DNA of 64,000 nucleotides from Candidatus Krumholzibacteriia bacterium (GTDB taxonomy: Bacteria; Krumholzibacteriota; Krumholzibacteriia; LZORAL124-64-63), in NCBI GenBank assembly GCA_016744705.1, contig JADGDU010000010.1, positions 50,451 to 114,450 on the forward strand, written 5' to 3'. This document shows, one piece after another, positions 45,981-54,051 of the stretch. How positions within the stretch are numbered: the stretch's first letter is position 1; each line of letters starts with the position of its first letter. The notes under the pieces are model-generated. The model made no database searches. It had not been told where the DNA came from and saw nothing but the letters and a program-made list of their open reading frames with translations. The translations under genes and the position numbers were made by a program.

Positions 45981-45996
45981 TGGCACGCAAGTTGCC
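45981..45996 (+). promoter_or_regulatory. pilM: Sigma-54 (-24/-12) promoter of pilMNOPQ
   Basis: TGGCACGCAAGTTGCC matches all of TGGCACG-N4-TTGC; only the last W is C. GG and GC are correctly spaced. It lies about 75 bases before the pilM ATG, at nearly the same distance as the 42458 element from its gene. The rest of the 240-base gap (45830-46070) holds no gene that I recognise. Confidence 0.88.
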
Positions 45997-46070
45997 ATTC
46001 TGGAATGGGGAATTGGGGTCATGAGGACCGACCAACCGTAAATTAGCTCCAGCATCAAGGCAGGATCGAC

Positions 46071-47240
46071 ATGTTCGGTTTCCTGAAGAAAAAACGCAAA
46101 TCACTCACAGGCATTGACATCGGGTCAAATGTCATCAAGGTCTTACGGCTCGAAATGAGCGAAGAAAGACCGGTGATCACTCATTTCAGTATGAAAGACC
46201 TCCCACCGGAGGCCATCGTAGATGGAGAGATCATGGACCGGGAACTGGTCATCCAGACGATTCAGGATTGTGCAGCTGAAGCTGACATTCCTGATGAACC
46301 TGTTGCCAGCGCCGTGGCCGGTCGTGCGGTGATCGTCAAAAAAATAGTCATGGATAAAATGAGCGAAGAAGATGCTCGTGAGGCTATCTATTGGGAGGCT
46401 GAACAGCACGTTCCTTTCGACATCGACGACATCAGTTTGGACTTTCAGGTTCTGCAGGATGACGTGGGTGCCGATCAAATGGAACTTATGCTCGTGGCAG
46501 CCAAAAAAGATATGATTCTGGGTCAGGCGGAGCTCATTCGTGATGCTGGCTTCTTCCCATTGGTCATTGATGTGGCTTCATTCGCCAACCAGAATTCCTG
46601 GGAACTTCTCTCTTCGGACTCTCTGGCTTCTGTGGCCGATGTTATGGAGTCAGTAGCCGCTGAAGGCGATGGCGACGACATCGATGGTTTCGAATCTGAA
46701 GAAAGTGAAATGGTTGACCAGGAAGAAGGCAGTGATCAATTCATCGCCCTCATGGATGTGGGTGGGGGTGTGACCAATGTTCACATCATCAAAGGTGGCG
46801 TGCCGATCTTTACGAAAGATCTCCCTATTGGTGTGGCCCATTTCACAGAAGAGTTCCAGAAACAACTGGGATTGACCTGGGATACTGCCCAACAGGTAGG
46901 GCGGGGAAACCTGGAAGATGTGGACAAAGATCTGGTGCTGGATATTGTCCGCACCGTGGGATCTGAAATTTACAAAGGCCTGGAACCCAGTCTCAGTTAT
47001 TTGAAGACTGCGGGTGAGGCTGATGGCATTGACCGCATCGTTGTCAGTGGCGGTGGAGCCCATCTGCCTGGACTGACTGCCTACCTATCTGAAATTTATT
47101 CCGTCCCCAGTGAAACAGCCGACCCTCTGGCTGGTTTGGATTTCGATCCCGATCTGTTCGGTTCCGATGATCCAGCCCACCTCAGTCCGTTGCTCACTGT
47201 TTGTATCGGACTGGCTCTTCGCGAGGGGGTGAACTCATGA
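46071..47240 (+). CDS. pilM: Type IV pilus assembly protein PilM
   Basis: Cytoplasmic actin-like protein that binds the PilN N-terminus and forms the base of the pilus alignment complex. The 389 residues contain GIDIGSNVIKVLRL (phosphate-1 type motif), AVAGRAVIVKKI, IYWEAEQHVPFDIDD, MDVGGGVTNVHI (phosphate-2) and VVSGGGAHLPGL (adenosine). A strongly acidic insert (about 192-222, DGDDIDGFESEESE) interrupts the region just before phosphate-2 and makes the protein somewhat longer than the usual 350. The stop overlaps the pilN ATG by four bases. Confidence 0.95.
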   Translation: MFGFLKKKRKSLTGIDIGSNVIKVLRLEMSEERPVITHFSMKDLPPEAIVDGEIMDRELVIQTIQDCAAEADIPDEPVASAVAGRAVIVKKIVMDKMSEEDAREAIYWEAEQHVPFDIDDISLDFQVLQDDVGADQMELMLVAAKKDMILGQAELIRDAGFFPLVIDVASFANQNSWELLSSDSLASVADVMESVAAEGDGDDIDGFESEESEMVDQEEGSDQFIALMDVGGGVTNVHIIKGGVPIFTKDLPIGVAHFTEEFQKQLGLTWDTAQQVGRGNLEDVDKDLVLDIVRTVGSEIYKGLEPSLSYLKTAGEADGIDRIVVSGGGAHLPGLTAYLSEIYSVPSETADPLAGLDFDPDLFGSDDPAHLSPLLTVCIGLALREGVNS

Positions 47241-47815
47241 TCCGCATCAATCTTTTGCCCCGGGAAGAACTTCCCAAGCAAAGAAATATCAATTTGCCCC
47301 AGGTGGGAGCCTTTGCTCCCCTGGCCATCGTTTTGGTGGCTGTGGTGGTCATCGCTGGATCACATTTCCATCAATCAAAGCAAATTTCGGCATTGAATGT
47401 GACAATCGCCGAAGAGGAAGCTGAAAGCCGGCGTCTGGCTCCGGAGATTGCAAAAATCAAACGCCTGAACAAACAGCGCAAAGATTTGAACGATCGCCTT
47501 GATGTGATCACTGATCTGGACCGGGATCGTTATTTCCGCGTCCATCTCATGGATGAATTGAACCGCAGTCTGCCTGACCATATGTGGCTGACTCGTTTTG
47601 AAGATGTGGGAGGGGATAGCTATCAGGTGGAAGGTGTGACCTTCAGTAATTTCCTGATCAGCGACTTCCTGCAAAGTGTTACCAATAGTCCCTGGTTTGC
47701 GGGGGTTGATCTGACCGTGGCCGAAAAAGGCGCCATCGGAGAAGTGCAAGTCATCAAATTCAAGGCCCGGGCACGCGCGGTACGACGCGCTCCCAAAGCG
47801 GCCTTTGAAGGGTAG
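47237..47815 (+). CDS. pilN: Type IV pilus assembly protein PilN
   Basis: A 192-residue bitopic membrane protein starting at ATG 47237 (ATGA overlap with pilM). The N-terminal MIRINLLPREE is the conserved PilN tail that docks on PilM. One transmembrane helix follows (about 26-44), then a coiled coil (about 50-85) and a periplasmic ferredoxin-like domain (DHMWLTRFEDVGG, YQVEGVTFSNFLISDFL). It pairs with PilO. Length and domain order are normal. Confidence 0.95.
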   Translation: MIRINLLPREELPKQRNINLPQVGAFAPLAIVLVAVVVIAGSHFHQSKQISALNVTIAEEEAESRRLAPEIAKIKRLNKQRKDLNDRLDVITDLDRDRYFRVHLMDELNRSLPDHMWLTRFEDVGGDSYQVEGVTFSNFLISDFLQSVTNSPWFAGVDLTVAEKGAIGEVQVIKFKARARAVRRAPKAAFEG

Positions 47816-47826
47816 GAAGGTCCACC

Positions 47827-48474
47827 ATGGATATCGACATCAAAGATCCTAAAATCCTACGCTGGGCCATGGCTATTCTGCTGGTTGTCGTGGCCGTCCC
47901 CATGTACTTCATATCGGATATGTATCCGTTTACGTACGCAGCCCGCAAGGCCCAGGTGGTCACACTGGAAACTCGGCACCAGGAATTGAGCCGCGACCTT
48001 GAAAAAGCGCGTCTGCTGGTGCGAAATCTGGAACGGGTGGAGCAGGAGTATGCCATTCTTCACGATCAGTGGGATGTGGCGCAAACTCTTTTGCCTGAGA
48101 AAAACCAGATGCCCGACCTGCTGCGCAAAGTCACCGCTGCAGGTCAACAATCGGGTGTGGAATTTCAAGTGTTCCGTCCCAAGCAAACGGCATCCCGTGG
48201 TTTTTACACAGACAATCCCATTGAGGTCAGCATTGAAGGTGGCTACCACCAAACCGGTGTATTCCTCAGTCGTTTGGCAAACCTTAATCGGATCGTCAAT
48301 GTTTCGGATTTAAGGGTTCAGGGCCTGGAAGATCAGGACGAGCAGCCTTTCACCATGAAAACGGATTTGATCCTCACAGCCTACACTCTGGATCCGGGAA
48401 ATACCGCTCCAGCCAAGTCTGCTGATGGCAAAAATTCCACACCTGCTGCGGCTAAAGCCGCCAGCTCGCATTAG
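47827..48474 (+). CDS. pilO: Type IV pilus assembly protein PilO
   Basis: A 215-residue inner-membrane protein, partner of PilN. One transmembrane helix (about 14-32), then a coiled coil (TLETRHQELSRDLEKARLLV, ERVEQEY) and a periplasmic domain with LLPEKNQMPDLLRKVTAAGQ, the characteristic PilO block. The C-terminal tail is Ala/Lys/Ser-rich. It lies between pilN and pilP with spacings of 11 bases on each side. Confidence 0.93.
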   Translation: MDIDIKDPKILRWAMAILLVVVAVPMYFISDMYPFTYAARKAQVVTLETRHQELSRDLEKARLLVRNLERVEQEYAILHDQWDVAQTLLPEKNQMPDLLRKVTAAGQQSGVEFQVFRPKQTASRGFYTDNPIEVSIEGGYHQTGVFLSRLANLNRIVNVSDLRVQGLEDQDEQPFTMKTDLILTAYTLDPGNTAPAKSADGKNSTPAAAKAASSH

Positions 48475-48485
48475 GGAGGGTGATC

Positions 48486-48944
48486 ATGTTTCACCATGGA
48501 AATTTTAAAACGGCGGTGATGCTCGTAACCCTTCTGGCAATTCTGGTCGCCGGCGTGGCCGTAGCATCAGATGATCCTGGCTCATTGTCTCCATCCCAGG
48601 AGGCGCGAGAGCGCATCAATGCCTTGCGAGCCAATGAATTTTTCTACCAGTCCTATGGTAAGGATGATCCTTTCAAAGTGCTGGTTGATGGAGACTACCA
48701 ACAAACCGTGGCTACGGAATTGGTGGATATGAACAGCGCCCACCTGGTGGGTGTGATGTGGGGCCAGGAAGATCGCTTTGCCCTGGTCGAAGATGGAGAA
48801 GGTTTTGGGTATATCCTGCGTGTAGGCGATCGGGTCCGAAGCGGCCGGGTTGTCAGCATCCGCAAGCACTCACTTACTGCGCGGGTCACTCTTTACGGGA
48901 TCACGAACCAAGTGGTTCTTAAGCTAGAGAAAACGGAGGGTTAG
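48486..48944 (+). CDS. pilP: Type IV pilus assembly protein PilP
   Basis: A 152-residue periplasmic protein linking PilNO to the secretin. I use ATG 48486, with GGGAGGGT upstream. The N-terminal helix (about 8-26, ending VAVASDD) may be a signal peptide; there is no lipobox cysteine, unlike classical PilP. The YGKDDPFKVLV element and the beta-rich SAHLVGVMWGQEDRFALVED, YILRVGDRV and RVTLYGITNQVVLKL fit the PilP/GspC HR fold. The call relies on fold pattern and position before pilQ. Confidence 0.87.
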   Translation: MFHHGNFKTAVMLVTLLAILVAGVAVASDDPGSLSPSQEARERINALRANEFFYQSYGKDDPFKVLVDGDYQQTVATELVDMNSAHLVGVMWGQEDRFALVEDGEGFGYILRVGDRVRSGRVVSIRKHSLTARVTLYGITNQVVLKLEKTEG

Positions 48945-48947
48945 AAA

Positions 48948-50297
48948 ATGTTCGGAAGGATCCGCATTGCCAATTATCTCATGCTGCTGGTTGTCTTAAC
49001 CATCGGACTGAGCCTGCCGGCCCAAGCACAGAATGAGCTTGATCCCGCACCTGAATTCATGGGTCGCCCCATTTCCCTTGATGTGCAGGAAGCCGAAATC
49101 GGCACCGTCCTGCGTTCTTTGTCCAGTTTCTCGGGAAGCAACATTGTGGCTTCACCAAGAGTCTTAGGCAAAGTCACTGTGCGCTTGGAAGAAGTGCCCT
49201 GGAAGGAAGCCCTGGGTGTCATTTTGCGCGCCCATAGCTTCGATTATATTGAAGAAAACGGCGTCATCCGCATCGATACTGCAGAGCAGTTGCGGGGCGA
49301 AAAACTGGCCGTGGAGCGTTCACGTAAACAGGTTGAAGACTTGGCGGTTTTACGCCTCGGTATGGTCACCCTGCATTATGCCAACGTGGAAGAGGTCAAG
49401 GATAGCCTTGAGAAAATGCTCACCGAACGTGGTAACATCGATGTCGACCAGCGCACGAACAGTCTGTTGGTCAACGACATTTCCGAGCGTGTGGACTTGA
49501 TCACCGCCATGGCCGTGAAGCTGGATTCCAGCACGCCTCAAATTGAAATTAATGCCCGTTTGGTGGATATGAATGTCAGGGCCACCCGGGAATTGGGAAT
49601 CAACTGGGGTGTGAATAATTTTGCGCCATCCGGTGGCAATATGGCCGGGAGCATGGTGGTTGATAATACCTTCCAAAGCCCGTCCATGGATTTAAAAGTG
49701 GCGACGGTGCAGGACTGGGGCGAATTGATGATGCAGGTGCAAGCTCTGGAGCAATCCAACGATGCTAACCTGATCAGTAACCCGGTCATCACCACCACGG
49801 ATAATCGTGAAGCCAAAATTCTGGTGGGGCAGAAGATTCCCTTGATCGTAGCCGATGAAGCAGGCAACGCCATCACCCAGCTGACGACCATTGGGATCAT
49901 GTTACAGGTGACGCCTCACATCAACAGTGAAGAGCGCATCACTTTGGACATTCACAATGAAGTGAGTGATCTCTCCAGCCAGGCTACAGTCCAGGGTGGC
50001 GTGATCATCAACACCAGTGAATCTGATACCCGGGTTGTGGTTGAAGATGGAGAAACCGCCATTGTGGCCGGTTTGATCCGTAAAGTGGAAAGCGAACTGG
50101 AAAGCGGCATTCCCGTTTTGAAAGATCTGCCTCTGCTGGGATCCCTTTTCAAGCATTCCAGCAAAACCCGCGACCATCGTGAATTGGTGATTTTTGTCAC
50201 TCCGCACATCGTGACCAACGATTACATTCGCCGGGCTAATCTTGTCCCCGACGGTGCCGTGCAGTACGAACCTGAAGAGTTGGCAGATTTCAAATAG
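48948..50297 (+). CDS. pilQ: Type IV pilus secretin PilQ
   Basis: Outer-membrane channel for the pilus. The 449 residues start with a signal peptide (about 1-27, ending AQAQ). A secretin/TonB N-terminal (STN) domain follows (ISLDVQEAEIGTVLRSLS), then an N1-type domain (VTLHYANVEEVKDSLEKML, TNSLLVNDI). The secretin core has VGQKIPLIV, GIMLQVTPHI, VEDGETAIVAGLI, GIPVLKDLPLLGSLFK and ELVIFVTPHIV. It lacks the AMIN domains of proteobacterial PilQ and is therefore short. The ATG at 48948 follows GGAGGG, four bases after the pilP stop. Confidence 0.96.
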   Translation: MFGRIRIANYLMLLVVLTIGLSLPAQAQNELDPAPEFMGRPISLDVQEAEIGTVLRSLSSFSGSNIVASPRVLGKVTVRLEEVPWKEALGVILRAHSFDYIEENGVIRIDTAEQLRGEKLAVERSRKQVEDLAVLRLGMVTLHYANVEEVKDSLEKMLTERGNIDVDQRTNSLLVNDISERVDLITAMAVKLDSSTPQIEINARLVDMNVRATRELGINWGVNNFAPSGGNMAGSMVVDNTFQSPSMDLKVATVQDWGELMMQVQALEQSNDANLISNPVITTTDNREAKILVGQKIPLIVADEAGNAITQLTTIGIMLQVTPHINSEERITLDIHNEVSDLSSQATVQGGVIINTSESDTRVVVEDGETAIVAGLIRKVESELESGIPVLKDLPLLGSLFKHSSKTRDHRELVIFVTPHIVTNDYIRRANLVPDGAVQYEPEELADFK

Positions 50298-50318
50298 CCA
50301 TTCTCTGCCCTGCTAAAT

Positions 50319-50351
50319 GCCCTCCCAGATTGCAATCTGGGGGGGCTTTGT
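50319..50351 (+). terminator. Intrinsic terminator after pilMNOPQ
   Basis: A long hairpin: GCCCTCCCAGATT (50319-50331) pairs with AATCTGGGGGGGC (50334-50346) with one G-U pair, followed by TTTGT. Confidence 0.85.
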
Positions 50352-50365
50352 ATTAGAATTGTTAT

Positions 50366-50899
50366 ATGTGGACTTCATTCATTGGATTCATGGCCAGCGG
50401 AAAATCAAAGGTGACGGCTAATCTCATGGCCAGCACCAGTCGCCCCGGTGTATCTGTTGATGATGCCGTGGAAGAGGCCCATGGCCGTTGCATTGCCGAT
50501 ATTTTTGAATCTCCTGGGCAAACGGCTTTCCGTCAGATGGAATTGGATGTTCTGGAGGATTTGGATCCAACTCGCAATCTTCTGGTGGACACCGGGGGCG
50601 GCATTGTGGAAACCGCTGCCGCAGTAGAGTTACTGCGCGCTCATGGGGTGGTGATCTGGCTGGATTGTCCCTGGGAAGTTGTTCGGGCCCGGCTTAGAAA
50701 AGCACAAAGTGGGCAGAGGCCCTTGGCGGATGAGTTGGGGTGGGCAGGCCTGGAAGAGCTTTTCCACCGCCGCCGGCCCCTTTATGCCGCAGCTGCCGAT
50801 TTTCGTCTGCGATCCGATGATGATATCGAAAACATTTCCCGCACCGTCACCCTGCGCAGCATTATCTGGCAAAGGCACGTGGAAAAGAGAAAAACATGA
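50366..50899 (+). CDS. aroK: Shikimate kinase
   Basis: Phosphorylates shikimate in aromatic amino-acid synthesis. The 177 residues have a P-loop GFMASGKSKV, shikimate-binding VDDAVEE, FRQMELDVL (with the conserved Arg), DTGGGIVE, and the lid GQRPLAD. The gene order pilMNOPQ-aroK is the same as in many proteobacteria. There is no ribosome site before ATG 50366, only AT-rich sequence with TATTAG at 50351, so the mRNA may be leaderless. It follows a terminator and overlaps rsmD by four bases (ATGA). Confidence 0.92.
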   Translation: MWTSFIGFMASGKSKVTANLMASTSRPGVSVDDAVEEAHGRCIADIFESPGQTAFRQMELDVLEDLDPTRNLLVDTGGGIVETAAAVELLRAHGVVIWLDCPWEVVRARLRKAQSGQRPLADELGWAGLEELFHRRRPLYAAAADFRLRSDDDIENISRTVTLRSIIWQRHVEKRKT

Positions 50900-51453
50900 G
50901 GGTTGTGTCCGGAGTTTGGCGTGGGCGAAAACTGATGTCTCCCAAGGGAGATCTCATCCGGCCCACGGCCGATCGAGTTAAGGAAGCTATGTTTTCCATT
51001 CTGGGGCCGGCCGTGCGCGGCAGTCTGGTTCTGGATTTGTGTTGTGGCGCCGGCGGATTGGGAATCGAAGCTCTCAGTAGGGGCGCAAGCCGGGTCGTCT
51101 TTCTGGACTCCAGCCGTACATCCTTAAATCTGGCCCGAAAAAACCTCGAATTATGCCAGGCGGACACCCGTTCTTATGAATTGGTCAGGGCCGACGCCGA
51201 GGTCTATTTCAACCAGTGGAGCCCCCCGGGCGATGGTACCTCCTGGCTGCTGATCACCGATCCGCCCTATCATTCCAGCCTTGGCAAGAGTATTCTGGAG
51301 CGCCTGACTCATGGCCAACCCCATGCCGATTTTCTGGTCGGGGTGATCGAGCATGGAGATGCCCGGGCCATTGAAGAAGTGAATGATGGCCCTTGGCGCA
51401 TCAGCAATCGTAGCTATCGAGACACCTGCCTCACCGTGGTGCGGCCAGGCTAA
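50896..51453 (+). CDS. rsmD: 16S rRNA (guanine-966-N2)-methyltransferase
   Basis: A 185-residue SAM-dependent methyltransferase of the RsmD family. The start RVVSGVWRGRKL is typical, followed by RPTADRVKEAMFSIL, SAM-binding LDLCCGAGGLGIEALSRGA and the catalytic DPPYH (NPPY-type motif IV). It should methylate G966 of 16S rRNA on the 30S subunit. Coupled to aroK by ATGA overlap and 13 bases from coaD; rsmD-coaD adjacency is common in bacteria. Confidence 0.94.
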   Translation: MRVVSGVWRGRKLMSPKGDLIRPTADRVKEAMFSILGPAVRGSLVLDLCCGAGGLGIEALSRGASRVVFLDSSRTSLNLARKNLELCQADTRSYELVRADAEVYFNQWSPPGDGTSWLLITDPPYHSSLGKSILERLTHGQPHADFLVGVIEHGDARAIEEVNDGPWRISNRSYRDTCLTVVRPG

Positions 51454-51466
51454 GAAAGAGGATTTC

Positions 51467-51937
51467 ATGGAACGTCACGTGCTGTATCCCGGATCATTCG
51501 ATCCTGTCACCCTCGGGCATCTGGATATCCTGGAAAGGGCTTGCACCCTTTTTGACAAAGTCACCGTTGTGGTGGCTGAAATGGGCAAGGCCGGGCTTTT
51601 TACCGTCGATGAAAGGGTGAGGCTTTTTCGTGAATCCGTGACTCACCTACCCAACGTGGAAGTGCACTCCTTTGGGGGGCTTTTGGTGGATGAAGTTCGC
51701 ACTCGTGGGGCCGTGGCTGTCATCCGGGGAATCCGCACGGCGGGGGACTATGAACATGAGTGGTCTTTGGCCGGCGTGAACGCGCTTCTGGCTTCAGAGG
51801 TGGAATATGTGTATTTTCTGGCTCGTCCCGGCATGGCCGCTGTTAGCAGCACTCTTGTGCGGGATGTGGCTCGCCACCATGGGCCTTTGGAAAAATTGGT
51901 TCCAGAAGCTGTCGTGCAGGCCTTACGCAAAAAATGA
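51467..51937 (+). CDS. coaD: Phosphopantetheine adenylyltransferase
   Basis: Adenylates 4'-phosphopantetheine in coenzyme A synthesis. With ATG 51467 (AAAGAGGA upstream) it is 156 residues, the usual size. The nucleotidyltransferase motif is in YPGSFDPVTLGHLDI, and other family blocks are VIRGIRTAGDYEHE and the C-terminal VSSTLVRDVA. The frame is open further upstream inside rsmD but without family similarity, so the later start is preferred. Confidence 0.96.
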   Translation: MERHVLYPGSFDPVTLGHLDILERACTLFDKVTVVVAEMGKAGLFTVDERVRLFRESVTHLPNVEVHSFGGLLVDEVRTRGAVAVIRGIRTAGDYEHEWSLAGVNALLASEVEYVYFLARPGMAAVSSTLVRDVARHHGPLEKLVPEAVVQALRKK

Positions 51938-51980
51938 CCTGCCTTTCTTTTATCTGATTTGCCAGCGGGAGTGTTGAATA

Positions 51981-52997
51981 GTGTTTTTGGATATTGCCAC
52001 CATCACCTTGGTTTCGGGTCGCGGCGGAGACGGTTGTGTTTCCACAAGGCGCGAAAAATTTGTGGCCTTTGGCGGTCCTGATGGCGGCAACGGCGGCACC
52101 GGTGGATCGGTGTGGCTGGAAGCCAGTAAAGAGCTTTCCACACTGCTGGATTTTCGTTACAAGCGCAGTTACAAAGCCAAATCAGGTGAAGCTGGTGGTA
52201 GCAGGAAAAAGACCGGGGCCGATGGTGAAGACATCGTGCTCAGAGTTCCCTGTGGCACTTCCATCCACAGCCTGGAGGACAATCGCCCACTCGGAGATTT
52301 GCTGGAACCGGGAGACCGGGTGCAAGTTCTTGCTGGCGGCAAGGGCGGTAAAGGTAACTGGGAGTACCGAAACTCCCGGAACCAGACACCCATGGTTGCC
52401 GGCGAAGGTAAGGATGGATCACAGATTCAGGTACGGCTTGAGCTCAAACTCATTGCTGACATCGGTCTGGTGGGAGAGCCCAACGCAGGCAAAAGCACTC
52501 TGCTGTCGGTGATCACAGCCGCCCGGCCCAAAGTCGCCGATTACCCTTTCACCACCTTGGTGCCCAATCTGGGCATTGTAGACTTGGGTGATTTCACCAG
52601 TTGCACCATCGCTGATATTCCCGGTCTCATTGAAGGCGCTGCCGAAGGCAAAGGCCTGGGCCATGAGTTTTTGCGCCATGTGGAACGCACCCGGGCCTTG
52701 ATTTTGCTTGTGGACTCTACTTATGAGTCGCCCAAACGGGCTCTGGATGTATTGAGAGAAGAGCTCATACGCCATGGCAACCGTCTGGCCGAACTGCCTT
52801 TTGCCGTCGTTGTGACCAAGCAGGACGTTCTGGATGAAAGTCGCCTGAAAGAGGTTATGGATGAGGCTCGCCAGTGGTGCATGGACAATGGTGGCATTGA
52901 AACTCTGATGATTTCTTCGGTGGCCCGCAAGGGCATCGAGCCCCTGCGGTTCCTTATCAAGCGCATGTTTAATTACGATTACGGCAGCGCCGAATAG
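51981..52997 (+). CDS. obgE: GTPase Obg/CgtA
   Basis: Ribosome-associated GTPase involved in 50S assembly and stress responses. The 338 residues comprise a glycine-rich OBG fold (GGRGGDGCVSTRREKF, GGPDGGNGGTGG) and a GTPase domain. G1 is GEPNAGKST, G3 is DIPGLIEGA, G4 is TKQD and G5 is ISSVARKG. It lacks the extra C-terminal OCT domain. Start GTG 51981 follows a GCGGGAG stretch about ten bases upstream. rplU and rpmA, often beside obg, are not here. Confidence 0.96.
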   Translation: MFLDIATITLVSGRGGDGCVSTRREKFVAFGGPDGGNGGTGGSVWLEASKELSTLLDFRYKRSYKAKSGEAGGSRKKTGADGEDIVLRVPCGTSIHSLEDNRPLGDLLEPGDRVQVLAGGKGGKGNWEYRNSRNQTPMVAGEGKDGSQIQVRLELKLIADIGLVGEPNAGKSTLLSVITAARPKVADYPFTTLVPNLGIVDLGDFTSCTIADIPGLIEGAAEGKGLGHEFLRHVERTRALILLVDSTYESPKRALDVLREELIRHGNRLAELPFAVVVTKQDVLDESRLKEVMDEARQWCMDNGGIETLMISSVARKGIEPLRFLIKRMFNYDYGSAE

Positions 52998-53057
52998 GAA
53001 TAAGCGAAACATTTTTTTCCTGACAGACCCTCGTCCTCCCGGACTGGCTGTTGCCTC

Positions 53058-53972
53058 ATGTTCCAACCCTTGGATTCATCGCCTGCTCCTATTGCGCGCC
53101 TCCAGGCCCATGATCCTCATTGGCCTGCCCTCTGGGCTGAAATCAAAGATCCTCCCCAGTTCATCCATGCACAGGGCTCTTGCGAGCATCTGAAGTTGCC
53201 TTCGGTGGCCATTGTCGGCACCAGACGTGCCAGCCAGCGAGGCTTGGCCTTTGCCCGGGCTCTGGGCTTTGTCCTGGCCAGCCGGCATTGGTGCGTGGTT
53301 AGCGGGATGGCTTTGGGGGTGGACGCGGCGGCTCACCGGGGAGCGCTGGAAGGAGGAGGGCCCACGGTGGCTGTCATGGGCACTGGGTTGGGGCGCATAT
53401 ATCCGGCAGCGCATGCCTCTCTGCGTCGAGAAATTGAATCCAATGGTTGTTGTATCAGTGAATATGAGGCAGATGTGGGGCCGCGAAAATATCATTTCCC
53501 CCAACGCAACCGATTGATTGCCGGAATGGTCCAGGCGGTGATTGTCGTGGAGGCTCCTTTGCGTAGCGGCGCTTTGGTGACGGCCCAGTTGGCACTGGAT
53601 TATAACCGGGAAGTATTCGCGGTGCCCGGCCCGGTGGATCAGGAAACCAGTCGAGGATGCCATCACCTGTTGAAGCAGGGAGCGCATTTGTTGGAAACAG
53701 CCGACGATTTGCTGGCTGTACTGGGAACCCCAACAACAAAGAACCCTGACCAGATGGAGTTGCCTTTGGAGGGCACCAGTCCTGCTCATGGTTCGGCAGC
53801 CAGGTGGATCCTGGATCGGCTGGACTTTGAAGGAGTCAGCCGGGATGTTTTGCACCAACGATTTCAGGGCACGGAGGAAATGTGGGGCGAAGGATTGCTG
53901 GCCCTGGAATTGGCTGGTCTCATGGGCCGATTGCCTGGAGGCCAATTGGTTCGAACCAGGTGGCGGATCTGA
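53058..53972 (+). CDS. dprA: DNA-processing protein DprA
   Basis: Protects incoming single-stranded DNA and loads RecA during transformation. The 304 residues have the Rossmann-type core: VAIVGTRRASQRG, VSGMALGVDAAAHRGAL, TVAVMGTGLGRIYP, FPQRNRLIAGM and VEAPLRSGALVTAQLAL. A C-terminal winged-helix domain of the DML1 type follows (about 235-300). The N-terminal SAM-like domain of some homologues is reduced. Together with the pilus locus and the ComEA-like gene it suggests natural competence, though DprA is also kept by many non-competent bacteria. Confidence 0.95.
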   Translation: MFQPLDSSPAPIARLQAHDPHWPALWAEIKDPPQFIHAQGSCEHLKLPSVAIVGTRRASQRGLAFARALGFVLASRHWCVVSGMALGVDAAAHRGALEGGGPTVAVMGTGLGRIYPAAHASLRREIESNGCCISEYEADVGPRKYHFPQRNRLIAGMVQAVIVVEAPLRSGALVTAQLALDYNREVFAVPGPVDQETSRGCHHLLKQGAHLLETADDLLAVLGTPTTKNPDQMELPLEGTSPAHGSAARWILDRLDFEGVSRDVLHQRFQGTEEMWGEGLLALELAGLMGRLPGGQLVRTRWRI

Positions 53973-54051
53973 CATCTTGAAAATTGAAACCCCTATGGTA
54001 CTGTTTCCGTAAAGATGATTCCATCATCAACACACCAACAGGGAGACTCTC

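Noticed and set aside
53076..53975. Antisense open frame of about 299 codons
   Set aside because: Opposite dprA, with no ribosome site and no family match.
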